From Opacimonas sp014872805 (GTDB lineage Bacteria; Pseudomonadota; Gammaproteobacteria; Enterobacterales; Alteromonadaceae), in assembly GCA_014872805.1 (NCBI GenBank), contig WKFN01000012.1, forward strand, positions 186,001 to 250,000: DNA of 64,000 bases, written 5' to 3'. The notes beneath the pieces are model-generated. The model saw nothing but the letters and a program-made list of their open reading frames with translations, did no database searches and was not told where the DNA came from. This document shows positions 51,743 through 60,491 of the stretch, piece by piece. Numbering within the stretch: position 1 is the stretch's first letter; each line of letters begins with the position of its first letter. Position numbers and translations under genes: made by a program.

Positions 51743-54534
51743 TATGTTTCTACCTTTGGTCTTTCAGGGGTTGAGAGCTTACCTAAATGCGCCAAGATTA
51801 ATAAGGTTGCCCCAACAACCGTCAAATACACACCTAAATCGAATATCAGGGCACTCGCTAGTTCAATTTCGCCAATCACTGGAATGTCAAAATAATCAAA
51901 CCAAGTCGTCATAAATGGGTAGCCGAAGCCCCAACTTGCGATCCCAGTAAAAGCGGCTATCAACACACCTAAGGCAATGAGATTTTGATAATCGACTTTC
52001 ACTCGCGGTTTGACCCATTCGACGCCATGGGCAATATACTGCTGAATAATGGCGATAGAAGTAATTAGACCGGCAATAAAACCACCACCTGGTAAGTTGT
52101 GACCTCGTAAGAAAATATAGAATGAGACAAGTAACGCTAGCGGTAATAATGCCTGCGATATCATCGACAAAATAACAGGATGACGATCAGTCGACCAAGA
52201 ACGCCCTCTCACATCTGTCGTCGGCATGGCGAGTTTAATCCGCGCCATTAATTTGAAAATACCTAAGGCAGCAATCCCTAGCACGAGAATCTCGCCCAAG
52301 GTGTCTAAGCCACGAAAGTCTACCAATATGACATTAACTGCATTGGTACCACCACCACCGGTTTTACTGTTGGCAAGATAGAAATCAGAGATACTGTCTA
52401 ACGGTTGAGTGATAAAAATATAATTAATGGTCGCTACCAAACCACCTAAGGCAGCCGCAATGCCCAAATCTCTCACTACGCGACTGGGTGAACTCTCTGA
52501 AGGTGTTTTCTTAGGTAAGAAAAACAATGCCAGCATCAACAAAATAACTGTGGCCACCTCAACGGATAATTGGGTAAGCGCCAAATCCGGAGCGGAGAGA
52601 CGAGCAAATGCTACAGAGACTATCAAACCCACGACTGATATAGCAATCAGCGCCATCAATCGTTGGCGATGAAATACCACTGTGGCGATGGCTGCGAGAC
52701 ACATGATGACCGCAGCCGAAATTTCAATTCCAGAAATCGGTTGCATTCGCTCAATCACAAAATCATTTTGAAAATCAAACAAAGGTCGAGCAATCAAAAC
52801 TATTGTGAATATCAACAATGCCGCCACATAGCGTTGCAAAGAGCCGCTATCAAACATTGCATAAAAGCGTTCTGCTGTATTTACAATACGCTGAACGCTG
52901 CCTTCAAATATGTGTTTTGCATCCGTTTCCATAAATTGTGATTGGAATCGGTACAAATGACTGCGATAAGCATAAACGATCAAACCACCAGATATCGCAA
53001 TGGCACTCATAAGCAAAGGTAAATTAAACCCATGCCAGATGGATAAACTGTAATAAGGTAGCACTTCGACTCGCAATACCGATGTTGCCGCTGCAGCTAG
53101 AAAATCTCCGACCATAAACGCAGGGAAAATACCGACTGCGATACACAAGATGACCAAAATCTCGATTGGCACCTTCATAAAGCGCGGCGGTTCATGGGGA
53201 GTTTTAGGCAGATCGATTGGTTCACCATTAAAAAACACGTCATGAATAAAACGCATCGAATACGCAACAGAAAATATGCCAGCTAAAGTAGCTAAAACCG
53301 GGATCATCCAAGACAAAAAGCCAAATGCGTGTTGGTGCAAGGTTTCAGCTAAGAACATTTCTTTGGACAGAAAACCGTTAAATAAGGGTACCCCCGCCAT
53401 TGAAGCAGCTGCGACCATTGCTAGTGTTGCAGTATATGGCATAAACCGCCACAATCCATTAAGTTTGCGCATATCACGCGTACCAGACTCGTGATCAATG
53501 ATACCTGCGGCCATAAACAACGAAGCCTTAAATACGGCATGGTTCATAATATGAAACAGGGCTGCAACGGCTGCAAGTCTGGTATCCAAACCAAGCAACA
53601 GAGTAATTAAGCCCAAATGAGAAATTGTAGAGTAAGCCAATAACCCCTTTAGATCATGCTTAAATAGCGCTACATAAGCGCCTAATAGTAAGGTTATTAA
53701 GCCTGTTGATGTCACTATTAAGAACCACATATCCGTGCCTGCAAGGACAGGATAGAAGCGTGCCATCAAGAAGATCCCTGCTTTTACCATGGTAGCAGAA
53801 TGCAAATAGGCACTCACTGGTGTAGGAGCTGCCATGGCATGAGGTAACCAAAAATGAAATGGGAATTGTGCTGACTTGGTGAACGCGCCTAGTAATACTA
53901 AGATTAAAATAACTGGATACAAAGCATGGCTGGTCAGCAAATTTCCGCTCGCCAGAATAACCGATAATTCGTAACTTCCGACCACTTGCCCTATCAGCAG
54001 TAATCCTGCAAGCAAAGCAAGGCCGCCTGCACCGGTTATGGTCAGTGCCATACGAGCACCTTTGCGCGAGTCAGATTTATGCCCCCAGTAACTGATCAAC
54101 AAGAACGAGCTAATGCTTGTCACTTCCCATGCCATCCACATTTGCAGAACATTGTTGGACAATACGATGGAGAGCATTGCAGTCATAAATAAGATTAAAT
54201 AGCCATAAAATCTTCCAGTGGCCTCTTTATCTGAAAGGTAATAACTTGCGTACAATATAATCAGTAACCCAATACCTAAGATCAGCAGCGCAAACATTAA
54301 CGCGAGTCCATCAAGGTGCATTGATAAGGTAAGGCCAGTAGCAGGGATCCACTCTAAATACTCGACAATGCGCTCACCTGCGATGACATTATCAATTAGC
54401 GAGCACACGTACACAAATCCTATTGCAGGAGCAATCATAGTACTTAAGGTATTGATAGCACGACCAAAACGTTCGGTCATAAGAGGAACTAAGGCGCCGA
54501 TCAGCAGCAATGCCACTACGGTAAACAAACTCAT
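51742..54534 (-). CDS. mnhA: Mrp antiporter fused subunit A-B
   Basis: 930 residues. The first about 500 are the NuoL-like MrpA core (MAWEVTSISSFLLI, FPFHFWLPHAMAAPTPVSAYLHSATMVKAGIF near 225-255). The MrpA C-terminal extension follows, and the last about 130 residues are MrpB (LPGGGFIAGLITSIAI). Subunits A and B are separate in Bacillus; the fusion gives a six-gene operon AB-C-D-E-F-G. The complex exchanges Na+ (and K+) for protons across the inner membrane, supporting alkali and salt tolerance. Confidence 0.95.
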   Translation of the reverse strand: MSLFTVVALLLIGALVPLMTERFGRAINTLSTMIAPAIGFVYVCSLIDNVIAGERIVEYLEWIPATGLTLSMHLDGLALMFALLILGIGLLIILYASYYLSDKEATGRFYGYLILFMTAMLSIVLSNNVLQMWMAWEVTSISSFLLISYWGHKSDSRKGARMALTITGAGGLALLAGLLLIGQVVGSYELSVILASGNLLTSHALYPVILILVLLGAFTKSAQFPFHFWLPHAMAAPTPVSAYLHSATMVKAGIFLMARFYPVLAGTDMWFLIVTSTGLITLLLGAYVALFKHDLKGLLAYSTISHLGLITLLLGLDTRLAAVAALFHIMNHAVFKASLFMAAGIIDHESGTRDMRKLNGLWRFMPYTATLAMVAAASMAGVPLFNGFLSKEMFLAETLHQHAFGFLSWMIPVLATLAGIFSVAYSMRFIHDVFFNGEPIDLPKTPHEPPRFMKVPIEILVILCIAVGIFPAFMVGDFLAAAATSVLRVEVLPYYSLSIWHGFNLPLLMSAIAISGGLIVYAYRSHLYRFQSQFMETDAKHIFEGSVQRIVNTAERFYAMFDSGSLQRYVAALLIFTIVLIARPLFDFQNDFVIERMQPISGIEISAAVIMCLAAIATVVFHRQRLMALIAISVVGLIVSVAFARLSAPDLALTQLSVEVATVILLMLALFFLPKKTPSESSPSRVVRDLGIAAALGGLVATINYIFITQPLDSISDFYLANSKTGGGGTNAVNVILVDFRGLDTLGEILVLGIAALGIFKLMARIKLAMPTTDVRGRSWSTDRHPVILSMISQALLPLALLVSFYIFLRGHNLPGGGFIAGLITSIAIIQQYIAHGVEWVKPRVKVDYQNLIALGVLIAAFTGIASWGFGYPFMTTWFDYFDIPVIGEIELASALIFDLGVYLTVVGATLLILAHLGKLSTPERPKVET

Positions 54535-54710
54535 CTTGTATCCTTACTCCTTGTTGAAGGCTATTTTTATAGTTATCAATATTTAATTATACGATAGTCT
54601 TATGTAATAAAGATTACCGATAATTGACGAAAAAGTGAAATCCTTTTTGCTTGAAAAGGTACTTGCATTAAGGCATTGAACTTATTGATTAATATCGGGG
54701 GAGAGAAGAT

Positions 54711-54744
54711 GAAACCTGAGTAAAAATAATTTCCCTCAGGTTTC
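54711..54744 (-). other. Stem-loop after nadA
   Basis: A perfect 10-bp inverted repeat, GAAACCTGAG / CTCAGGTTTC, with a 14-nt loop, 25 bp after the nadA stop. No T run follows on the minus strand, so it is not a classical intrinsic terminator; it could protect the nadA mRNA 3' end. The rest of 54535-54768 is AT-rich and should hold the mnhA promoter. Confidence 0.5.
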
Positions 54745-54768
54745 AAACTAGTTAATGTAAAATTATTT

Positions 54769-55809
54769 CTAGTTTTGTAAGCTGGCGGCGAAATCTAACA
54801 TGCGGTTTAGAGAACGCAAAGCACCCTGACGAACCGTTTCTTCTACTTGTATTTCGTGGCCATTGTTATCAGATAGAGACTGATATATTGCCTCTAGTCC
54901 GTTCATTGCCATCCAAGGACAATGCGCACAGCTTTTACATGTCGCACCATTACCCGCGGTGGGCGCTTCGATTAGTATTTTACCCGGAGCTTGTTGTTGC
55001 ATTTTATAAAAAATACCGCGGTCAGTTGCTACAATAAATTCAGGATTATCCATAGCTTGAGCCGCTTTGATTAGCTGCGATGTGGAGCCTACCGCATCCG
55101 CCATTGCCACAACACTCGCTGGAGATTCTGGGTGAACTAACAGAGCAGCATTGGGATAAACATTTTGTAAATCGCGAATACCTTGAGCTGAGAACTCATC
55201 ATGAACAATGCATTCACCTTGCCACATAAGCATTTCAGCACCCGTTTGCTTTTGAATATAACTGCCTAGGTGTCGGTCTGGCCCCCAGATAATCTGATGC
55301 CCTTCACTGTCAAGATACTCAACAATCTCAAGCGCAATTGATGACGTAACAATCCAATCCGCGCGTGCTTTGACTGCAGCAGAAGTATTGGCATAAACAA
55401 CCACTGTATGATCCGGGTGCGCATCACAAAACTCAGTAAATTCTTTTTCTGGGCAGCCCAAATCCAATGAACAAGTTGCTTCAAGTGTTGGCATTAAAAC
55501 CGTTTTTTCTGGGCTTAAGATCTTTGCTGTCTCGCCCATAAAGCGTACACCTGCGACAATTAACGTCTGCTCTTGTGCGTCACGGCCAAAGCGAGCCATC
55601 TCGAGTGAATCTGCTACATAGCCACCGGTTTCTTCGGCCAAGGCTTGAATTTCAGGATCAGTGTAATAGTGCGCGACAATGACGGCATTGCGTTCATTCA
55701 AAAGACGTTTGATTGCGTCTTTTAAAAATGTTGCACGCTCTGTTGAAAGCGCTTTTGGCTTTTCTGGAAACGGATATTCAATTGGGGCAACTCGTAAGGC
55801 TTCAGTCAT
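54769..55809 (-). CDS. nadA: Quinolinate synthase
   Basis: 346 residues. 4Fe-4S enzyme joining iminoaspartate and DHAP to quinolinate for NAD synthesis. Cluster cysteines are in LEATCSLDLGCPEK, MLMWQGECIVHDEF and the C-terminal CKSCAHCPWM; VAHYYTDPEIQALAEETGG marks the N terminus. Transcribed in the same direction as the upstream tRNA-Lys genes and repeats. Confidence 0.96.
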   Translation of the reverse strand: MTEALRVAPIEYPFPEKPKALSTERATFLKDAIKRLLNERNAVIVAHYYTDPEIQALAEETGGYVADSLEMARFGRDAQEQTLIVAGVRFMGETAKILSPEKTVLMPTLEATCSLDLGCPEKEFTEFCDAHPDHTVVVYANTSAAVKARADWIVTSSIALEIVEYLDSEGHQIIWGPDRHLGSYIQKQTGAEMLMWQGECIVHDEFSAQGIRDLQNVYPNAALLVHPESPASVVAMADAVGSTSQLIKAAQAMDNPEFIVATDRGIFYKMQQQAPGKILIEAPTAGNGATCKSCAHCPWMAMNGLEAIYQSLSDNNGHEIQVEETVRQGALRSLNRMLDFAASLQN

Positions 55810-55838
55810 GGCATCTATTAATGAATTTGTATGTAAGT

Positions 55839-55844
55839 ATTATA
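55839..55844 (-). promoter_or_regulatory. nadA promoter, -10 element
   Basis: A perfect TATAAT on the minus strand, 30 bp ahead of the nadA ATG. The only good -35-like hexamer (TTGACT, 55869-55874) is 24 nt away, which is too far, so the promoter may be activator-dependent or weak. Confidence 0.5.
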
Positions 55845-55896
55845 AATGTCTAGTTGAACAAAAACCAGAGTCAATAGTTTGGGTTATACTAATAGA

Positions 55897-56028
55897 TCGT
55901 GCTGGATTACCTCAGGCTCCTGCCCTCGCCGCTTCGCGGTGCCTATGGCAGTTCAAATTCGTTCCAAACGAATTTGTCGAACGCAGCTGGGCTGATTCTC
56001 ATCCAGTTCTTAGTATGATTTTCATAGA
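55897..56028 (-). repeat. tRNA-Lys-derived repeat unit II
   Basis: 132 bp colinear with unit I, with six substitutions and no indel. Contains the same internal hairpins (for example CAAATTCGTT / AACGAATTTG at 55954-55976). At its far end only 12 of the 19 tRNA-derived bases remain (55897-55908), so the copy is truncated by 7 nt. Confidence 0.9.
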
Positions 56029-56167
56029 TGGTGGGTCGTGCTGGATTACCTCGGGCTCCTGCCCTCGCCGCTTCGCGGTGCCTACGGCAGTTCAAATTCG
56101 TTCCAAACGAATTTGTCGAACACAGCTGCACTGGTTCTCATCCAGTTCTTAGTATGATTTTCATAGA
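56029..56167 (-). repeat. tRNA-Lys-derived repeat unit I
   Basis: 139 bp, starting directly after the CCA end of the second tRNA-Lys. It ends with an exact copy of the last 19 nt of that tRNA, CCA included (56029-56047). Internal features: a 10-bp inverted repeat at 56093-56115 with loop CCA, and a GC-rich hairpin CCGC-TTC-GCGG at 56068-56078. Layout resembles the 178-bp repeats after E. coli tyrT, each of which also carries the last 19 bp of its tRNA. Confidence 0.9.
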
Positions 56168-56243
56168 TGGTGGGTCGTGCTGGATTCGAACCAGCGACCA
56201 ATTGATTAAAAGTCAACTGCTCTACCAGCTGAGCTAACGACCC
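56168..56243 (-). tRNA. tRNA-Lys (UUU), second copy
   Basis: 76 nt with encoded CCA. The minus strand begins GGGTCGTTAGCTCAGCTGG, anticodon loop CTTTTAA, T-loop GGTTCGAATCC, acceptor end CGACCCACCA. Identical to the first copy. Confidence 0.97.
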
Positions 56244-56267
56244 ACAATAGGAATGCTATGAGAAGAA

Positions 56268-56343
56268 TGGTGGGTCGTGCTGGATTCGAACCAGCGACCA
56301 ATTGATTAAAAGTCAACTGCTCTACCAGCTGAGCTAACGACCC
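56268..56343 (-). tRNA. tRNA-Lys (UUU), first copy
   Basis: 76 nt with encoded CCA; same sequence as the other copy, 24 nt upstream of it. Both are probably cut from one precursor. The acceptor, D, anticodon and T stems all pair. Confidence 0.97.
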
Positions 56344-56354
56344 AATCTTCGTCG

Positions 56355-56376
56355 GTTGCTTAAGTCTCTAAGCAAC
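56355..56376 (-). other. Hairpin in the tRNA-Lys precursor leader
   Basis: Perfect 8-bp inverted repeat GTTGCTTA / TAAGCAAC with a 6-nt loop, lying between the presumed transcription start (near 56378) and the first tRNA. Possibly a processing or folding aid for the precursor. Confidence 0.5.
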
Positions 56377-56384
56377 GGGCGCAT

Positions 56385-56412
56385 ATAATACTGAATCTGG
56401 GGAATTGTGCAA
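56385..56412 (-). promoter_or_regulatory. tRNA-Lys promoter
   Basis: On the minus strand TTGCAC (56407-56412) and TATTAT (56385-56390) are 16 nt apart, followed by the GC-rich stretch GCGCCCG. A GC-rich discriminator between -10 and start is typical of stable-RNA promoters under stringent control. Confidence 0.6.
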
Positions 56413-56449
56413 TAAAAAATTGCAGTTTAATGACAAAAATAAAGAGTAC

Positions 56450-56474
56450 GAGCGGTTTTCACACAAAACCACTC
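56450..56474 (-). terminator. Likely terminator of the tol-pal operon
   Basis: Stem GAGTGGTTTT / AAAACCGCTC with one mismatch and a 5-nt loop, followed on the minus strand by a T-rich stretch. It lies 15 bp after the cpoB stop and ahead of the tRNA promoter. Weak by stem quality. Confidence 0.45.
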
Positions 56475-56488
56475 ATAACTGTCTAATT

Positions 56489-57280
56489 TTACAACAAGTT
56501 CAATTGTTCCTGAGACATCTTAGCGAAGGTCGTATCAGGATAAGATTGAATAACTTGGTTAAGATATGCACGAGCCCGAGAGACATTGCCCAGATTTTTC
56601 TCTATTATGCCCAATTTCATTGTAACATCCGGCACTTTATTCGATTCTGGATATTTCTCAATGAGGGTAACAAAGTGCAACTTAGCTTTCTCCCAGCTTT
56701 TTTCGTTATAGAATATTTGTCCAAGCCAATAATGTGCATTTGGTTTAAAACGTGAGTTTGGATATTCTGCAGCAAAAGCTTCAAGCGCAGGTACCGCAGC
56801 TGCAGTGTTGCGCTGTTGTAGGATCAAGTTTACCGCAGCCTTGTATGCAGCTTCCTCACCTTCTACCCCAACTGGGCCAACTGTTGATATAGCAGCAGGT
56901 GTATCTTGAGCAACTGGTGTTGATGTTGCCGCTATAGGACCTTGCTCAGTTAACTCATCCGCTTGGTCTTGTAATGTTTGCGACTGCGCATCAAACGCTA
57001 ACAACAATTCTCGCTGACGTTGCAAAATCTTTTCAATTTGAAAGTTCTGTTCTTCAATCTTCCCGCGAATTTGACTCAATTCATCTTGGAGCTCAGTGAT
57101 TTGCTCTTGAACGCGTTGCTGACTTCGCGTACGGGAATTGACAACACGCTCTAGATTGGCCACTTTTTCGGCTAACCCTTGATCATTGAGATTCACAACA
57201 GGCGCTTGTGCAAACACATGCGCACTGTTTATGAGTAATATGGCGCCTACCATGGCACCTAGACTACGATATTTTTCCAT
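56489..57280 (-). CDS. cpoB: Cell division coordinator CpoB (YbgF)
   Basis: 263 residues from the ATG at 57280, chosen because a GAGG lies 9 nt upstream and a signal peptide follows at once (cleaved near AQA-P). A coiled coil at about residues 35-90 is followed by TPR repeats (AYKAAVNLILQQRNTAAA, NAHYWLGQIFYNEKSW, KLGIIEKNLGN). It couples peptidoglycan synthesis with Tol-mediated outer membrane constriction. Last gene of the tol-pal operon. Confidence 0.92.
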   Translation of the reverse strand: MEKYRSLGAMVGAILLINSAHVFAQAPVVNLNDQGLAEKVANLERVVNSRTRSQQRVQEQITELQDELSQIRGKIEEQNFQIEKILQRQRELLLAFDAQSQTLQDQADELTEQGPIAATSTPVAQDTPAAISTVGPVGVEGEEAAYKAAVNLILQQRNTAAAVPALEAFAAEYPNSRFKPNAHYWLGQIFYNEKSWEKAKLHFVTLIEKYPESNKVPDVTMKLGIIEKNLGNVSRARAYLNQVIQSYPDTTFAKMSQEQLNLL

Positions 57281-57308
57281 TATCCATGACCTCATAGATG
57301 GAGGTTGT

Positions 57309-57872
57309 TTAATACACCACGACCGCACGGCGGTTCTGCGCAAAAGCGTATTCAGATGCGCCGCTTACAGCTGGTTTTTCTTCACCAAAAGACACGACTG
57401 AAATCTGTGATGCACTGACACCAGCGTTCAATAAATAAGTTTCAACTGCTTGTGCGCGACGCTCGCCTAAGGCAATGTTGTATTCAGGTGTACCACGACT
57501 GTCAGTATGACCTTGTATAACGACCGATTGGTCAGAATGTTTAACCAAAAACGCAGCATGCTTATCTAACGTCGCATAAAATTCTGCACGTATAGTTGAA
57601 CGATCGAAGTCAAAATACACAGTTTGTTCAGCTTGTAATGCTTCACGTTCTTGCTTAACAACTTCTTCTGCGCGTTGTAAGCGTGCGGCAGCTTCAGCTT
57701 GAACGCGTTGTGCATTCGCTTCTTCAGCGGCTTTTTGCGCAGCAGCTTGCTCAGCAGCGATGCGATTGCGTTCTGCTGCGAGCTCTTCCTCAGATGGACC
57801 AGATGTACAAGCCATTAAGGTCATAACTGGAACAGCAATTAAAACTGAACGAAGTGTGTTTGAAAGTTTCAT
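57309..57872 (-). CDS. pal: Peptidoglycan-associated lipoprotein Pal
   Basis: 187 residues. Lipobox LMAC gives acylated Cys22. An Ala/Glu/Gln-rich helical linker is followed by the OmpA-like domain (YFDFDRSTIR, IQGHTDSRGTPEYNIALGERRA) that binds diaminopimelate. Anchors the outer membrane to the cell wall and partners TolB. 32 bp after tolB. Confidence 0.96.
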   Translation of the reverse strand: MKLSNTLRSVLIAVPVMTLMACTSGPSEEELAAERNRIAAEQAAAQKAAEEANAQRVQAEAAARLQRAEEVVKQEREALQAEQTVYFDFDRSTIRAEFYATLDKHAAFLVKHSDQSVVIQGHTDSRGTPEYNIALGERRAQAVETYLLNAGVSASQISVVSFGEEKPAVSGASEYAFAQNRRAVVVY

Positions 57873-57904
57873 AAAGTTTCCTTGTTTAAGTATTTTATTC
57901 TCTA

Positions 57905-59263
57905 TTACATTAAAAATGGCGACCAGCTGGGTGCTTTAATTTGCCCCTCAACGGCAGGTAGTCTTGCCTTAAAACGACCATCAAGTGATACTAAAGACAA
58001 AACTTGTTGTCCTTCGTGCAAGGCACTATAAATAATCATACTACCATTGGGCGCTAAACTTGGGGACTCATCCAGGTATGTAGTCGTTAGCACCTGCAAT
58101 GCACCGTCCTGCAAATTCTGTCTAGCGATATGGTAATTCCCCTGAGTGCGATTCACTAATACAAGTTCTCGACCATCGGGAGAAATAGTACCACCTAAAT
58201 TCATCTCTCCTTCAAAGGTTAAGCGTTTGACGCGCTTATTTGATAAATCTACTCTATAAATCTGAGGTTTACCACCCCTTTCGGAACTAAATATTAACGA
58301 TTGACCATCTGGTGACCAGGCTGGCTCGGTATCTATCGCCCGATGCTTTGTCACTCGAGTAAGCTTTCTAGTCGCAATATCCATAACGTATATTTCCGGA
58401 TTACCATCTTTCGATAGCACCATCGCTAATTGTTTACCATCTGGTGAGAAGCGTGGTGCCCCATTGATCCCTGGAAAGTCTGTCAACTTTACACGTTGAG
58501 TGGTGTATATATCTTGGATAAATATCTGAGGACGTCCATTTTCAAAGCTGACGTATGCAAGCCTTTCCCCATCTGGCGACCAAGAGGGCGACATCAAAGG
58601 TTCATCCGATGACAATAAACGAAACGCATTTTCACCATCATAATCAGAGACAACCAGCTGATAAGGACGAGGGTCGGTATTGCGGTCTTTGACGACCACA
58701 TAAGCAATACGCGTTAAAAATGCGCCCTTTTGACCAGTGAGTTTTTCATAAATGACATCTGCAATACGGTGCGCAAATTGACGAAATTCAGAACCCGAAA
58801 CCGTCAATGAGCGAGCGGCAATGACATGAGTTCGACTTTGCACTAACTGACCATCACGTAATGACTGACCTTCTAAAGCAGCTTGTGAACCGCGCAACGT
58901 ATCAATCACTTCGTAATCGATACGATAGCGCTGATTACCCGTTTCAGTCACTGAGCCGACTACAATCGTATTAATGCCTTTATCGACCCAAGTATCGTAA
59001 TCGACTTCGCTGTCCGTATTGGGAAACTGTGGCATTTGTGCCATGCTGACAGGGTTGAACTTGCCCGAGCGACGCAAATCAGCAATGACTACATCAGTGA
59101 TTTCACCGGGGAAAAATCCTTCCCCTTCAAACTTAAAAGGGACGACTGCTATTGGTGTCGCATTATCAACACCCTCAGTAATAATAATATTGAGCTGAGC
59201 ATGAGAATAGGCAGATAGTACTGCGTTTACCAGACACAAAAGGGATAGCCAAAATCGTTTCAT
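57905..59263 (-). CDS. tolB: Periplasmic Tol protein TolB
   Basis: 452 residues: signal peptide, an N-terminal alpha/beta domain (AVVPFKFEG), and a six-bladed beta-propeller with repeats such as PSWSPDGERLAYVS, PRFSPDGKQLAMV and PAWSPDGQSLIFSS. Shuttles between Pal and TolA. Shares one base with tolA. Confidence 0.96.
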   Translation of the reverse strand: MKRFWLSLLCLVNAVLSAYSHAQLNIIITEGVDNATPIAVVPFKFEGEGFFPGEITDVVIADLRRSGKFNPVSMAQMPQFPNTDSEVDYDTWVDKGINTIVVGSVTETGNQRYRIDYEVIDTLRGSQAALEGQSLRDGQLVQSRTHVIAARSLTVSGSEFRQFAHRIADVIYEKLTGQKGAFLTRIAYVVVKDRNTDPRPYQLVVSDYDGENAFRLLSSDEPLMSPSWSPDGERLAYVSFENGRPQIFIQDIYTTQRVKLTDFPGINGAPRFSPDGKQLAMVLSKDGNPEIYVMDIATRKLTRVTKHRAIDTEPAWSPDGQSLIFSSERGGKPQIYRVDLSNKRVKRLTFEGEMNLGGTISPDGRELVLVNRTQGNYHIARQNLQDGALQVLTTTYLDESPSLAPNGSMIIYSALHEGQQVLSLVSLDGRFKARLPAVEGQIKAPSWSPFLM

Positions 59264-60063
59264 TACTGCTCTACCGTTAAGTTTATATTTTTTAATTCCG
59301 CAAATACCGCAGGGTCCCGTGAAACTGGTAAGTTGCTCGGTTTATATACTGCTGTTATTGCCGCTCGACACAGTGCATCATCCCCAGATAATACATCGAC
59401 TTTTAACACAACACCACCGATGCCTAAACGAATATTTAAGCGACAACTCTTGCCCCGAAATGCATCATTGGTAATAAGATTACGCTGAATAGTCGCTTTT
59501 ATTAAGGCCGCATAGCGTTGTTTTTCACTTAATACTTTTTGTTGTTCAGCTTTCTTAATTTTAGCCTGCTCGGCAGCCAAAGCCTCTTGTAAAGCCTCAT
59601 CCGCTTTGGCTCGTTCAGCCTTGCGTTTGGCTTCTGCCTCAGCCTTTGTACGTGCTTCTTTTTCATTTTGCAAACGCTCTTGCTCTCTGCGCTCTGCTTT
59701 CTCACGCTTGCGTTTCGCTGCCTCTACCGCTTTACGCTCTAACTCACGTTGCTCCGCTTTGCGCTTTGCTTCCTGTGCCTTTTTGTTTTTCTCAGCTTTG
59801 CGACGTGCCTCTTGCGCACGTTGTTTGCTCGCTTGCTTAAGACGTTGTTGCCTTTGCTGTTCATCATATCGGGCTTGCGTTACCTTAGGAGAAACAAAGC
59901 TAGCGTTGATTACGATAGGTTGTGCCTCAACGGGTATTTCTAGCGGTTTACTATCGATACTAAAACCGACGCTCGCTACGAGCAACACCAGTAACAAAAG
60001 ATGAAAGAGTACAGAAAACCCCCAATCTGAATATAACCAGGTTTGCCACTTATTCGCTTGCAT
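59263..60063 (-). CDS. tolA: Cell envelope protein TolA
   Basis: 266 residues: one membrane helix (about 13-33), a long Lys/Ala/Glu/Arg helix (about 65-180) and a short C-terminal domain with the conserved RGKSCRLNIRLGIGG and paired Cys. Spans the periplasm and transmits TolQR motion to TolB/Pal. The helix is shorter than in E. coli (421 residues in total there). Confidence 0.93.
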   Translation of the reverse strand: MQANKWQTWLYSDWGFSVLFHLLLLVLLVASVGFSIDSKPLEIPVEAQPIVINASFVSPKVTQARYDEQQRQQRLKQASKQRAQEARRKAEKNKKAQEAKRKAEQRELERKAVEAAKRKREKAERREQERLQNEKEARTKAEAEAKRKAERAKADEALQEALAAEQAKIKKAEQQKVLSEKQRYAALIKATIQRNLITNDAFRGKSCRLNIRLGIGGVVLKVDVLSGDDALCRAAITAVYKPSNLPVSRDPAVFAELKNINLTVEQ

Positions 60064-60491
60064 CAGTTGGTTTTAGGCTCCGTCATTAACCCCACAGACG
60101 GTACGCCTGCATTTTGCAAAACCACCATGAGCTCAACGATTTTTTCATATTGCACTTGACCGTCAGCTTTTATATATACCGGTCTTGCTGGGTTACTCTC
60201 CAGCTCAAATTGCACTAAGGTTTGCATATCCGGTCGTGTTATTGGGCTTTTGGGATCGTCACCAACATTGAGATAATATAAACCTTGTGCATCCATGATC
60301 GCGATCAAAGGGTCGACCTCCGCATCTTCCACAATCTTGGCATCCGCATCAGGTAAATCGACATCAACGCCTTGCGTAACCAAAGGGGCGGTCACCATAA
60401 AAATGATTAATAGCACCAACATCACGTCGATATAAGGTACAACGTTCATTTCTGCAACGGGCTTACGCCGTTTGCGTACGTACATGGTCAT
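60063..60491 (-). CDS. tolR: Tol proton channel subunit TolR
   Basis: 142 residues. The N-terminal membrane helix carries the proton-conducting Asp in VVPYIDVMLVLLIIFMVTAP; the periplasmic part is the ExbD-like domain. Overlaps tolQ by 4 bp. Confidence 0.95.
   Translation of the reverse strand: MTMYVRKRRKPVAEMNVVPYIDVMLVLLIIFMVTAPLVTQGVDVDLPDADAKIVEDAEVDPLIAIMDAQGLYYLNVGDDPKSPITRPDMQTLVQFELESNPARPVYIKADGQVQYEKIVELMVVLQNAGVPSVGLMTEPKTN

Noticed and set aside
55679..56237. Plus-strand frames across the repeats and tRNA-Lys (reading DGGSCWIRTSDQ and similar)
   Set aside because: These are antisense readings of tRNA genes and their 3' copies, a well-known source of false proteins; no ribosome site or conserved domain.
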